64,000 nt of DNA. Source: Psilocybe azurescens. Taxonomy: Eukaryota > Basidiomycota > Agaricomycetes > Agaricales > Agrocybaceae. The DNA is taken from positions 496,001-560,000 of the forward strand of contig JAJIRX010000496.1 of assembly GCA_023853785.1 (NCBI GenBank), in the 5' to 3' direction. Shown in pieces: positions 27,601 through 40,500 of this stretch. Under the pieces are notes generated by a model. That model saw only the letters and a program-made list of their open reading frames with translations. It searched no databases and was not told the DNA's origin. Position 1 is the first letter of the stretch. Each line of letters begins with the position of its first letter. The position numbers were made by a program, and so were the translations under genes.

Positions 27601-28367
27601 CGACGCCTGTTGACCAATAAGTTTCGTAGAGCTTTCCGCATTCATCCAAGAGAGAGAGAAACAAAGGACCAGCAGCTCGGGGAGACTTCATGCCACCCCT
27701 GACTTTTTTGTTTCGTACGGATAGTATGCTCGCCATGACAGAGTTCTGCATAGATTTCCTTCCTGCCTCTGTAAGATTTTCTGTTTCTAAGTATAGAATC
27801 CAGTTGCGTCGTACTTCGGCGAGGGATTGATCGGTGCAGAACCGAAGGTAATGGCCATACTTGGATATTTTCCAGGATTTCATGTCAATCGAAACCTGAA
27901 CAAGAGTGCGGCACTGTGCCAGCAAAACATTATAGGCCGACTGATCCAAAAAGAAGTGATAAAATATCGCCCATGCTGTGGCAGGCGCTATGCCATCTGC
28001 GGACATAGTAAGTAATAGTATATTTCGTGCTGCAAGGAAACAAATTAAGCCAGAAACCAGAATGCATAAGCATGTATCATTGCACCATACCAAGAACAGC
28101 GGGCTCCCAATCACAACAAGTGATGTCAAGGTTACGATAGCCTTAATAAACCGTGTCAGCGTTGAGGGTTCAGTAAAAGGAAGACAAGTGCATACGAGGA
28201 GCAAGGTCATGATGTACTGTATACAGGATAGATCTACAGTCACCACAACCGACGAGAAGGATATTTGCGTCTTGTTCCGGAGAGAGTTCCTGCGTTAGGC
28301 AAACAGGAGACGTATTCCCTATTGGATAAAAAAAGAATTTCTTCGGCCAATGCACAGGGTGGGCCAT
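24615..28367 (-). CDS. DUF4470-MYND zinc-finger protein, copy 1
   Basis: Large protein (about 1,150 residues) with an N-terminal DUF4470 domain and a C-terminal MYND zinc finger. Starts MAHPVHWPKKFFFYPIGN at 28367. DUF4470: CLTQELSPEQDANILLVGCG, ITCCDWEPAVLARNILLLT. Middle: WILYLETENL, FNVIDTSNLTDHIGL, LPLQRKPW-like and SHFTTHSNKHEVL. MYND: CTNC...CGRCKRVKYCSSECQ...HWKEHKGHC, with all zinc ligands once a one-base loss in the A7 run (24654-24660) is allowed for. A second loss lies near 26596-26598. An in-frame TAA at 26762-26764 sits where copies 2 and 3 have Arg, so this copy may be truncated. MYND fingers bind proline-rich peptides; the role here is unknown. First of three tandem paralogues. 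Confidence 0.78.
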
Positions 28368-28834
28368 TTTGTAAAGTGATAAGAGTCGATACAGCAATGG
28401 GCTTGTTTACGACCAGTTCGCAGCAACCAACGATGCTTTTATAGGGCAAAGAAGGTTCGACTCGGGACATGCAAAGCATGAAGCTCGTCTTTTGAGCCTA
28501 TTTCTTCACGGAAGCCTACGGAAGGGGGTGATAGATATTATAGACGCTCGCAAAGCTTTCCGACATGGTGCGATTCCCGAGGGCTTCGGGCCAAATCTCA
28601 AGTGCCTACTGCAATTGTATTGTGGAACTGGGACTGGGAAATTAGCTTTGAATAGAGTTTGCGAGGGTAAGCCGCATCACAGTCAAGCTGGTCGACCGGA
28701 AGCTCCGCAAGCATGTGGTGTGGGTGGTAATTTGCGCCAAATATCCCATTATATCTACATCCAGAAACCAACTGAGAGCAACGATAGAACAACTTCAGGA
28801 TCAGCGATCTATCGGCATTGTAGCAGGACCGACA
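28368..28834. other. Intergenic; promoter of DUF4470-MYND copy 1
   Basis: No gene seen. The foldback element begins immediately after it. Confidence 0.45.
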
Positions 28835-28836
28835 TA

Positions 28837-29573
28837 AGGTAGACGACTTTCATAATCGACTAACGTCACGTGAATATTGTCACGTCGTCCAAAACAGGTA
28901 ACTTTTGGTAAAAATGCGTTTTATGTGCGATTCTAGAGGGCCTATCGTGCCATAAGGACCTAGCTTTTGTAGATAAATGTCTCTAACACGTGAATCAACA
29001 AACATTTTGGAGAAAAAACCAAATTTGGTAGAGGAGATAGAAAAATACAGTTTATACCACCAGTATGCAATTAATTCAGCCGACTACAATCGCGACGCTT
29101 CTGGAAAAGCAAATTTCATTCCCTCCTGTATTTCTCATGCGTAAAAAGAGAAGAGCAGCACTTCAAATACACAGAATTGGACAAAATCTGGAGGAGAAAG
29201 GCCAGAAAAAGGTCCTGCACTGATGATTTTGGCCCATTCTGTGTACTTGCAAGCGCTGCTCTTCTCTTTACGCATGAGAAATACAGGAGAGAATGAAAAA
29301 TTGCTTTTCTAGAAGCGTCGCGATTGTAGTCGGCTTAATTAATTGCATACTGGTGGTGTAAACCTTATTTTCTATCTCCTCCACCAAATTTAGTTTTTCT
29401 CCAAAATTTTTGTTAATTCACGTGTAAGAGGCATTTATCTACAAAAGCTAGGTCCTATGGTACAATAGGCCATCTGGAATCGTACATAAAACGCATTTTT
29501 ACTAAAAGTTACCTGTTTTGGACGATGTCACAGTGTACACGTGACGTTGGCCGATTATGAAAGTCGTCTACCT
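28837..29573. mobile_element. Foldback/MITE-like element with long inverted repeat
   Basis: Two arms of about 350 bases, near 28837-29190 and 29222-29573, are inverted copies of each other around a loop of about 30 bases. The outer ends are AGGTAGACGACTTTCATAAT and its complement, and both are flanked by TA (28835-28836 and 29574-29575), as expected for Tc1/mariner-type insertion. Internal pairs include TTTTGTAGATAAATG with CATTTATCTACAAAA and GTATGCAATTAATT with AATTAATTGCATAC. No transposase frame is present, so it is non-autonomous. The arms differ at scattered sites, so it is not brand new. A transcript across it would fold into a long hairpin. Confidence 0.88.
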
Positions 29574-29602
29574 TACCATTAGAGACACGAAAACGGTCAA
29601 AG

Positions 29603-32600
29603 TGTGACTGCTATTATCTAATTTGAATTTATAATCTTCGCATTGTTCCATGTGCTGCGGCTTGCTCAATGGCACTGAGTGTGCGCCAAATGGCCTACCC
29701 TTATCTACTCCACGTGATGTGAAACAACGCGTCTCGACTTAGCGTGGCCGACACTTCAACTCGTTACTGCTTTATCCTTAATCAGTACATACCAACTCCT
29801 CAATCCAGGGCCGGAGTTCTGATATTCATTGTCTACGGATACACCATTCTATCTGGAAGTTGGAAATCATCTGAGATTATACATTGAACCGCCGTATTCG
29901 CACAAACCTCGTGGCTGCCTGAATCTTAAATTTCTGATTGTCTCATTTATCCTACTCTGAACGAGAAATATTGGCCCATCCATTGTCTTCGCCTCGCTAC
30001 GTCACACTATTCTTCTAAAATTGGACGCGGCGAAACCAAGTGAACTACGCAAGAGCTTCTACATTGTTTCTCCTCCGACTTATCGGGTACCAAAGACAAC
30101 GAAATAGGTATTGGTCCATGAACCACAGCTAAGTGCCACTCTTCCTGTGTGCATAAATAGGTTTAACTCCTCAGTGTTGGTGAGTTATCTTTTCCCCTAT
30201 GTCTAACATTCCAACATCTCCTGACGAGGTTCCGCCTCCAACAGTTATACGTTCCCAAGTTACCTTCTCTACACCGATAAAGCGCTCCTTGCAAGGATCA
30301 CAACAATTCTACTCTGGCACTGCTATGGACGCTAGTGAATTTCAAGGACGTATGGCGCAAGAACTCCAGAATCAATGGGTCGGCCCAATGCCTATCAACA
30401 AGTTCATGGACGAGTTCCTTCCACTTCCCGCAAAGGTCTCTTCTCCCGAACCTACTTTTGCTAAGGAACATTTTGTCACTATGGCAGATTATAAGGCTGA
30501 GAAAGACATGTACGATCCCTTCGTGAGTTTCAACCACTTTCAGTCTGCTGCAGTTGATTGACTATGATGGGGCGGTACAACACAGATCGCACTTGTCGAG
30601 TCGGCACATGCGATGCCAGGATTTAAACTTGTCAACACGTCGGTAAACTTTGATCCAACGCTGAAGCAAGTACCGGGCATGAAGAACAAGCCCGATGTCT
30701 GCGGCTATAAGAACGGGGTCAACACCAATACCATTCCGACAAAATACGAGGATATGGAGCTGATTTTTGAATTCAAGCCAGCCAGCGCACAAGCCAATCC
30801 TTTCAACGACCCCCCAAAAAAGTCGAAAGAGCCGTTGCCAGAGGACTTTGAATTCGAGAATACAGGGAAACAGCACGCTCTTTGTAGAGGGCAACTTGCT
30901 TGTTACGCCCGGGTTTGGACTGCTAAACAGCATCGAACGCACTGTTTCATGGTCTGGATTGGGGGCCCATATGCCCGTATTATTCGTCTTGATCGATCGG
31001 GTGGGATTGTCTCTGAACAATTTCGGTATGAGGCTAATGCTCCCCTTCTTCTCGAATTTCTATGGCGATTCTCCATCGCCTCCGACGAAGCCCGGGGCAT
31101 GGATCCAACTGTGACTCGTGCTTCACCGGCAGAGACCAAACTCGCACAAGATAAACTATATGCATGGAAGCACGGTGAGAGGAGCGTGTTCAAGCTGAAA
31201 ATTCCTGATCCTCCTCGGGTTGATCTCAACAAGATCCCTGATGTAAATCCTGACCCCACTCGGGATGGACTCAGCACCACCCATGATGTTACTCTCGACC
31301 ACACTCCTGATGATTCTCGCAAGACCCGTGACGTATTGATATGGGGACCTTTAGCTGACCCTCAGTCTGTGACGGGAAGGGCCACTCGCGGCTATCCTGC
31401 TCTAGATCTTACTTCTGGGAAAACTGTATTTGTCAAGGACTCATGGCGGGCTTGTGGGCCAGGCATGGAAAAAGAATCAGATATTCTCAGGTTTCTCAAT
31501 GAGAAAAAGGTTCGCAATGTACCCCAAATAATTTGTGGGGATGACCTTCCTGGACAACACCAGATCACCGCCACCCAGGATTTTGCAGATGAGAAATGGA
31601 ACGCAGGCGCACGGAAAGCACAGTTTGTCAAGCGAGCACATACCCGTTTCTCCGAAGATTTTATTGGACTTCCTCTTTACAAATTCAAATCGTCAAAACA
31701 GTTTTTGCAAGCCGTCTATGATGCCTTTTTGGGTGTGTCTAATTCATGATATAGTATTTCTTGATGATACTAAAAGAAGATATCCTATCCAGCTCATAAA
31801 GATGCATACGAGAAATGTGGCATTCTCCACCGTGATATCAGTGCTGGGAATGTGTTGATGAAGGTGGGCGGAGGTGGCATTCTCAACGACTGGGACCTCG
31901 CACGATATGTTGAAAAGGATGACAAAGATAAGCAACATCCTGCTTTCCGTTCCGTGAGTTTAGACCTTGGATTTTCGGAATTCATGATCATTGATTCTAT
32001 AGCTCTACCTCAGGGAACATGGCAATTTATGTCGATTGGGCTTCTTATGAACCCTGCCAAGGTACATTATGTTCAGGATGATATGGAGTCGTTCTTCTGG
32101 CTTGTTCTTTACCATATACTTCGGTATATGAAGCATGACAAAATTTCTGGGTTGGAGGTTATTATGGATGCTGTTTTTGACCACAGCTACAAAGGAAAGG
32201 CCGAGGGACTGGAAACGGGTGGGGATGGAAAATCGGCCCTCATCGCCAGAGGCACGCATATCGGTCAAAATTTTACGGTCCCCAATAATCCGCCAATGAC
32301 GTACTTTCTGCGAAATGGGAACAGACTTTGGGCAAAATGGTATCGATACATCGACGACAGAAGGATGCAAATTCTGGACCTCATCGCATCAGACGATGAC
32401 TCGATTTCCTTCGAAGAGGCGTCTAATCGAATCCCTTTTGAACCCCCAGAGGAGACAATTAACCATACGCACATGGGGTCCCTATTCGCGACCGCACTCG
32501 CAAAAGCAAATTGGCCCTCGGATGTCGAAGCTGTTGATTACCTGTCTAAGACCAAGAAACGCAGTCGCGATGAAGACGAGGACGAGGACCCCGTCTATGT

Positions 32601-32864
32601 TAAATCAGGAACAAAGGCCAAAAGGAGCACTGTAAGCATGGATAACATGACGTATAAGCCATCTACTACACGAAGTATGGGATCTTCAAACCTAAGACCT
32701 CTTCCAGCTCTCAACCTTCAAGAAACTGCGCCCGTTACTCGAGCTCAGTCCAAGGCCGCGGGGTTGTCAGGAGACAGCTTAAATGAAGTTTTCCCGTAGA
32801 CGTATTATTTTGTATCCTGTGTTTTATTGCTACCTATATGATCAACTTCCACTATCAACCGTCG
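29603..32864 (+). repeat. Segmental duplication, acceptor-side copy (FunK1 C segment)
   Basis: Near-identical partner of 4026-7478. It begins about 30 bases after the foldback element and ends about 95 bases before the stop of DUF4470-MYND copy 2. The left end still carries a little of the 3' flank of a hydrophobin-like gene, although no such gene is present here, indicating movement from the 1-7 kb region. Confidence 0.85.
30199..32799 (+). CDS. FunK1-type protein kinase, copy C (intact)
   Basis: The only FunK1 copy here with an unbroken model: exons 30199-30522, 30586-31732, 31793-31953, 32014-32799, giving 805 residues. Motifs: LHRDISAGN catalytic loop, NDWDLARYV in the DFG position, GTWQFMS, DDMESFFWLVLYHILRYM and a basic Ser/Thr-rich tail. 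Intron 3 is 60 nt with no stop, so the unspliced frame is also open; the GTWQFMS join shows splicing is correct. The A run in exon 2 has six bases, against seven in copy A. It lies within the DUF4470-MYND array, on the opposite strand to its neighbours, with its own copied promoter. The ATP-binding lobe is divergent, as usual for FunK1. Confidence 0.9.
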
Positions 32865-32958
32865 TAATGTTTCGGCACGTTGAAGTTCTACTGCCTCCAG
32901 CCAAGATATATACCGCAAGAGAATGCGAGCACCATGATTGTGAAGTTTGCTTTGAAGA

Positions 32959-35900
32959 TTAGGACTTCGAGATGCAGCGCGGTTTGTGGGCTTTCCAATG
33001 GTTCTTCTGACAAGACGAAGAGCAGTACCTGACTGTCTTGCAGTTACTGCACACATGGGCCGCTCCAGATTTAGCGCAGTTCGCACAATTCATTGAAGCC
33101 GGCCCCGACGAAGAGGATTGAGTGGTACGACCATTGGATTTGCCTGTATCTATATTTTTTTTGAGTGCCTGTAGCATGTCGTACATATTCGAGAATGTGA
33201 AAAGAGGACCGATCGCAATACGAATCGCTTCAGGTTGAAACAATTTCCAGCTTGGAACCTTCGAGAATGACCCTAGGTTCTTGCCTTTTCCACAGCTACA
33301 GAGAGGACTAGACGCATACCCAACTAAGGCAACTGGAAATCCTTTCTTCAAATATTCGCAGTTATCGGAATGCTTCCACGTCCGACATCTTTCAGCCAAA
33401 GCAGGCAATAACCTCTTCCAAGCTAAGGTCTCGTCTTCGAGGGTGACGATCGCAATAGGGGAAAGACTTCCCAGCGCATTCATGATCCTCGGTATCATTG
33501 CCTCGTACAAAGGCACCACGCAAGCATCCGCCACAATGGTTTGTGCAGATAAATCGAGTTTGATGTCGTTGAGGAAAACCAAAGTGTAAATACCCACGTC
33601 GTCACCTGGGTTGTGAAGACCAAACACGCGCGGACGTTCATCCATTTCTGTATGTTTTAGAAAAATGGCACCAATGGATTCCTTGAGATTGTAAAGCATT
33701 CCGCGGCGGTCTTGATCAAGCAACTTTCCTGCTTGCTTTTCGCGATCAGACATAGTCATTCCTAAGTGGACAGACATCCAATTCGAATGCATCGCTACGC
33801 CTTTTGGGAGTTGGAGAGCAGGAAGCTTGTCGAGATTGACATAATGAATATTCAAGAGATTGACGATCTTTCCATCGCGCGCCACAGGGAATAGGTTGAG
33901 CGAAAGAATCTCATGGTCTTCAAAATCAGGTCTGACCGGGGCTTCAATCTAAAGCTACATTAGAGAGTGTTGAGAAGTTAAAACACTGGCTTACTTCAAC
34001 ATATGACGACTTGCGGGCAATCCTCACTTTCGTTTGATCGACACGAACTGGGAATGGATAAACAAGGGTGTGTGCGTAGTCTTGGATAGTTACGCGAATG
34101 ACGCTATCAGCAATGGGCTTTGTGACCACAGATGCTCCTTGCAAAAGGGTCATTTTAGCCACAGGATGGGAGATGTCATGCCTGATCGTTAACGTTGAGA
34201 CCTTCGGCTCTGAGGCGTCGAAGTTTACCACGACCTTTTACGGTTTTCAGGAGAAGCATAGATAGTCTTAACTTGTAGGTGCCTGATTTCCTCGAGGTTG
34301 TTGGGACGATGGCGCACGAATTGAACACTCGCCGAGTTCGAAACTTTCGCGGAATAGATGTTGAGAAGCATACCAAGTTTTGACACGAGGGCTCTAACTG
34401 ACATAGGAGTAGACTTGACAGCAAGTCCAATCTCGACAGTGTCTGGCGCATGTTGGAGTAATATCCACGACGGCATGTAAAATGTAACAATTAAGTCAGA
34501 GTTCCCGTCCCATCCACGCATATCTTCATTTATAGTAATGGACGGTTCACCCCCGACCGAAGATAATACCATGTTTCCGAAAATGGGACGGATGGAAGCA
34601 TGAATATTATGAAATTGAGAACCGCGAGTTTCGCATTGGAGGAGCGGCGTCATGATCTTATCGGCATCCATGTCTTCTAGTACTTTGAGGCGATCTCGAG
34701 GCACCTTGAGGACGGCACAAACAACAGGTGGTATATCTCGCCATCCCCGGAATAGATTATTACGACCACGCAATCCATCAAGAAACGCAGGTTTCATGGA
34801 ATCCATAGTATAAACGCCCCGGAGGTAAAGGTGACAGACGAAGTCTTGATAATTGTTGGAACCGACTAAAGAGAGTGATCCGCTGCTTGAAGATCATCGA
34901 ATGTTTCTATGATTTCGATCCAATCAGCCTTCACTCTTTCCTTGACAAGTACTAGCAATGAAACCAGGCTTTCTCTGGTGTAATGGCCCAGGGATCGAGA
35001 ATTTAGGCCAGCGAGGGTCATATTCTGGACAGCCGAGGAGATATTTTCGTCATCAAACATCTTCAAATAGACCGCGAAAAAAAATCGCCCCAAATCCTTC
35101 GCCTGCCATTCTTGAATAGTTGGTCGTTGCATATCTGCTGCAACGTCGTCGCCCACTGAGCCTGATATGATGGAGGGAGGGATTTTCCATGAAATATATT
35201 CATGCAGCTGGCTATGCGAGAGAGGCGAGGCCAAGATTTCATGTTTGTTGGACTGAGTAGTGAAATGCGAACGGCAAGGCGAAGGTGTCACTCCTAGCAT
35301 CAAGGAAAGTGTAGGAATATCAGCAAACACTCGAGAACTCAGATTGGAGTTAATTCGATTGTCGGGATCGAGTGGCACGAGAGTGTTAGTGTGAATGACA
35401 GCCCAAGGCTTTCTTTGAAGTAATGGCACGGTAACAGTCAGAGTATTAAGAAGTCCTAAGTGATCCGTTAGGTTGGAAGTATCGATGATGTTGAATATGG
35501 CTGGAGCTGAAGATGGGCCTCCTGAATAATCACTGTCATCGAGGACAATCCGAGATCCACCCCATGGTGATGTATAAACGCCAGATTTTATAGACTTGCT
35601 CTTTTGGCAAACAAGAAGTGCTCTACAAAAAGCCATCGATTCGCCGACGTGGATTCGGATTTTGAGGTTGGCTGTGGAGCTTGTGGATACCCTCTTTTGA
35701 AGGCCAAGCACCAAAGCTCGAACTGGCTCATGGCCGTTTTCACGAGATCCTGCAAATTTGGCTTCGGAGGTGAATGAACACCTTTGATAGGAATCAACCC
35801 TGGAGAGAGATGAAAGGCAGATAATGGGTCGGTTCCGTAGTGTACAGCGAATCGCTTTCCAGATAGGGAATACAGGAAAGTTGGATTTGTGTGCGAAAGC

Positions 35901-36688
35901 GTAGCGGCCGAATGGGAGTCGGATCTTGTGGTGCCTGTTGACCAAAAGGCGGTGTGGGATTTTGCGGCCTCATGAACGAAAGACACTACCAGAGGACCGG
36001 CCGACCTTAAACAAGTCAGGACACTGTTTTCTCTGTATTGGTTTTGAACGACTTTCATTCCGGACGCGAAGGTTGCACGGATATCGTTTTTCTCTACATC
36101 AGGTAAATTGTTGGATTCCAAGTATAAAACCCAGTGGCGTCGCACTTCAGAGAAAGACTGCTCTGTACAGAAGCGAATGTAGCCACCGTACTTGGAGGTT
36201 TTCCACGTGGACAAGTCAGAAGAGCACTGAACAAGTTTACGGCAGTGCACGAGGAGAATGTCGTATTCATTTTGATCCAAGAAAAAGTGGTAGAATATGG
36301 ACCACGCAGCTGTAGTTGAAACACCGTCTGCTGCCATTGTAAGCAAGATGACGTTCCGTGCTGGAAAGATGCTCTTAGTATAGGATAAACAAATCATTGT
36401 TAGGGAACTCCTTACCTAGAACTGCTGGTTCCCAGTCACAACATGTTACGTCCAATTTGCGATATTCTTTGGCCAACGTCAGTAGAGTAGGGCAAAAGGT
36501 CAGAGAAAAACATACCGGGGGAGAGGTCATTCCAAACGGTAAACATGATGGACCGTGGATCTCCACAGCCCAAGAGAAGAATTTCCGCACTCTCTTCGGG
36601 GGGAAAGTTCTTGGGTAAGACAGATAGGCGGTGTGTTTCCAATAGGATAGAAAAAGTGTTTCTTCGGCCATACTAAGGGATGGGCCAT
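32959..36688 (-). CDS. DUF4470-MYND zinc-finger protein, copy 2
   Basis: Paralogue of 24615-28367 and 37563-41283. Starts MAHPLVWPKKHFFYPIGN at 36688. DUF4470 features: EILLLGCGDPRSIMF and VTCCDWEPAVLARNVILLT. Middle features: FNIIDTSNLTDHLGL, PWGGSRIVLDDSDYS and SHFTTQSNKHEIL. The C-terminal MYND finger is complete (CANC, CSNC, RYCSSSCQ, HWKAHKPRC). The frame breaks at single-base runs: one extra G at 36598-36603, and one base short at each of 35695-35698, about 34868-34870 and about 34233. Because every break restores good homology to copy 3, the underlying gene is probably whole. The FunK1 C segment lies just beyond its 3' end. Confidence 0.8.
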
Positions 36689-37562
36689 TTCTGAAAGGGT
36701 CGGAGGGTATTGCTCAAGAGTGGTATCGGGGAGGAGGTACTGTTTCGGAGAGAACCTAAGAGTCGTTTGGACTATATAGGTCAGAAAGCATGTCTCGGCC
36801 CGTTATCGATGAGTTCTAACACGATGCTTGTGCAATTCAATTGCTATTTCGTAGACGCCCAGAGAAGCAGCTCCCACTTCAAATTCAGAAGTACAAATCT
36901 TAACTGGATCCCTGCTGCAGCACTGGAAAGGAGTTCGACATTGAGAGGCTATCTTCAAATGTTTGCTCACCAACCATGCGCTGGAGAATAACAAAAGACC
37001 AACTACCCGCTTCAATGCACGCCGAGTTTAAGGTTCATCCGGCAGGACAGGCTTCTCAAGGGAGGTTCCTGTGGTGCGATATAGCCTAGATAGAGTTATG
37101 TCGTTTGCCTTGGTTATCTACTCATGTGTGACACGTTTATTGGGAGGGTAGTCATTGTATGTACCATGTACATGGTAGGAAGCTAAACAAATTGAACGAG
37201 GATGAACGACCGTGGCGGCAAGCGACCAATATTCCCATATTCCCACCCCTAAACCAACCAACGCGACGTACTCGATCCCTCTCCAAGACAGACGGTCAGA
37301 CTCATAGACATGGGTAAATCGCAACAAGAAAGTCGAGCATTTGAATCCACCACAAAATTACTTTTATAACTCATAGGCACTAAGCTTAGACTCAGCGAGT
37401 CGGAATATGAGTGTTATCCGTATCCGTCTCAGTTTCAGACAAACACGCCCAAAAAGATCACTGCATAACTCGGATGGAATATCTTTTCGAAAGTGAGATA
37501 TATACATTGAAATAAAATTTACATGGATTTGAAATCTCCAGATAAGTGAGTACCTAGAAAAG
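36689..37562. other. Intergenic between DUF4470-MYND copies 2 and 3
   Basis: About 870 bases containing the promoter of copy 2. No gene, repeat or RNA was recognised. Confidence 0.45.
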
Positions 37563-40500
37563 TTACTTCTTGATACAACTTAATTTATGGACTTTCCAAT
37601 GGTTCTTTTGACAAGAAGGGGAGCAGTATCGGGCAGTCCTGCAGTTACTGCACATCTGTGGCGCTCCGGATTTGCCACAGTTGGCGCAGTTAGTAACGTT
37701 TGATGGCGATGTCGATGGAGTGGTACGGGGTCCAGAGTTGGCTCTGCTCAAGGCGGCTTGCCTCATTATCTGCTCCAAGGCTCCATTCGAGAAAGTGAAT
37801 AGAAGGGCAATGGCGACTCGAGTCGCATAAGGCGCAAAAGGTTTCCAGCTTTCAACATTCGCGAACGATCCCAGGTTCTTCCCTCTTCCACAACTGCATA
37901 GAGGACTGGCGGAGAACATATCATATTCCGTGATAGCTGGGATCCCCTTTTCTAGATACTCGCAGTTATCGGTGTGTTTCCATGTCCGGCAGCGTTCAGC
38001 AAAGGCAGGCAACAGCTTCTTCCAAGCCGCCATCTCGTCATTCAGAGTGTTGATTGGGCTTGAATTAATGGTTTTTAATGCACCAAGAACGTTGAACAGC
38101 ATGTTGAAGTAAAAGGGCACCACGCAAGCATCTGCTACAATAGTCTGTGCCGATAAATCAAGCCGGATCTCGTTGATGAAAATGTATGTGTAGATGCCTG
38201 TGTTATCTTCAGGATTATGAAGGGCGAAAACAAATGGACGTTCCTCCAGAGTCATATGTTCGTTGAAGATGAGAGCGATGGATTCTTTGAGATTGAAGAA
38301 CATTCCGCGCTGGGTCCGATCTTGCGATTTGGCCGCTTGCTTCTCGCTTTCAGACATTGTCATTCCCAGATGGGAAGTGAGCCAACCCATGTTCTCTCCT
38401 TGTGGAAGTTTGAGCGCAGGAAGTGTGTCCAGGTTGACATAGTGGATATTCAAAAGATTGATGATCTTTCCATCGCGGGCGACGGGAAACAGATTGAGCG
38501 AAAGTTTCCGAGCGTCCTCCAAATCAGATCTGATAGGGGCTTCGACCTGAATGATCATTAGAGAGCGTCAAGAAAATCTGACAAAAGGCCTCACCTCGAC
38601 ATAAGACGACTTGCGGGCGATCCTGACTTTGAGCTGATCCGTGTGAATTGGAAATGGATAGACCAAGGTCTGTACGTAGTTTTTAACATAAACGCGGATA
38701 GCGGTATCAGCGATGGCCTGCGTGTTAACAGAAGCCCCATGTGAGAGGCTCTTCTTGGTCGCGGGGTGTGTAATGTCGTCTCTGATCGTCAAAGTTGAGA
38801 CTTTCGGTAATGAGGGGTTAACATTGACCATCACCGTTTGGCCGACCTCTTCGCTGGGCAAAGCAGAATTAACTCGAAATTTTCGGATTTCTTCGATATT
38901 GTCTGGACGATGGCGCACAAGCAGAACATTTGCCGAATTCGAAAGCTTTGTGGAATAGATACAAAGATGCCTCCCAAGTTTTGACGCCAGGGTCGCCACT
39001 GCATACGGAGTGGATTTGAAGATAAGTCCTATCTCAATGGCATCGGGTGGGTTTCGAAGCAGCGTCCACGATGGTAGGTAAAAGTGACGATCAAGTCAGA
39101 ATTCCCATCCCAGCCTCGCAAATCTTCATTGATGGAAACAGACAATTCCCCAGCGATCGAAGACAGGACAAGGTCTCCAAAAATTGGACGAAGAGAACTA
39201 TGAATGTTATGAAACTGCGCGCCCCGAGTTTCGCATTGGAGGATCGGCGTCCCGACTGCATCGGGACTCATTTCTTCCAGAATCTTGAGTCGATCTCGAG
39301 GCACCTTGAGGACGGCACACACGACAGGTGGTATATCTTTCCATCCTCGGAATAGATTATTACGACCTCGTAAACTTTCAAGAAATGCTGAGTTCATGCT
39401 GTCCATTACATAGACGTCGTAGAGGTAAAGTTGGCAGATGAAGTCTTGATAGTGAGTGTTTCCCAATAGAAGAGTGTGATCAGCGGCCTGAAGGTCATCG
39501 AATGCTTCCACGACAGCGATCCAATCAGCCTTCACTCTTTCCTTGACCAGTGCCATAAACGCAACCAAGCCTTCTCTGGTGTACTGGCTGAGAGACCTTT
39601 TTTGAAGCTGGCAGGGTTCATATTCCGGAGAGAAGATATGCTTTCGTCATCAAAGATCTTCAAATAGACTGCGAAGAAATATCGCGCCAGATCCTTTGCC
39701 TGCCATTTTTGGATAGTCGGTCGTTGCAGATCTTCTGCCAACTTGTCGCTGACTGAGCCTGAGACGACGGGTGTCGGGATTCTCCACGAGATCCTATCTC
39801 GCGTGTGGCTGCACATCGACAGCGACGCTGCAATAAGTTCATGTTTGTTGGAGTAAGTGGTGAAATGCGAAAGGAATGAAGAAGGCGCAACTCCGAATGC
39901 TAAAGAAAGTGTAGGAATATCTCCAGCATGATCCGCCAAGGTGAAAGACGGCGAACCGTTAGGGTTGAGTGGTATAAGAGTGTCGGTATGGAGGACTGCC
40001 CAAGGCTTTTTCTGAAGTAACGGCACCGTGGCAGTCAAGACATTAAAAAGCCCTAAATGATCCGTGAAGTTGGATGTATCGATGACGTTAAAGGCAAGCG
40101 GAGCTGAAGGTCGGTTTCCTGAATAACCACTCTCATCGAGGGTAATCTGGGTTCCGCCCCACTGCGAACTATAAACACCGGACTGCATGGACTTGGTCCT
40201 TTGACAAACGAGAAGTGCTCGGCAGAAAGCCATCCCTTCACCGACGTGGAATCGTAATTTGAGGTTGGCCCCAAAGCCTGTAGCCACCCTCTTCTTGAAG
40301 GCCGAACACCAAAGCCGAAATTGGTCCATGGCAGTTTTGGCGACATCCTGAAAATCTGGGTCGGGAGATGAATGAGCGCCTTTGATGGGAATCAGCGCAG
40401 GGGTCAAATGGAAACCAGGTAATGGCTCGGTCCCGTGGTACACTGCAAAAAATTTCCGCATAGAGAGTACAAAAAGTTGGGTTCGAATGTGGAGGGACAG

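Noticed and set aside
28440..28475. GGTTCGACTCG resembling a tRNA T-loop
   Set aside because: No matching D-arm, anticodon arm or acceptor stem could be paired upstream.
28837..29573. Inverted repeat as a terminator or replication origin
   Set aside because: Terminal repeats flanked by TA and arms of about 350 bases fit a transposable element far better.
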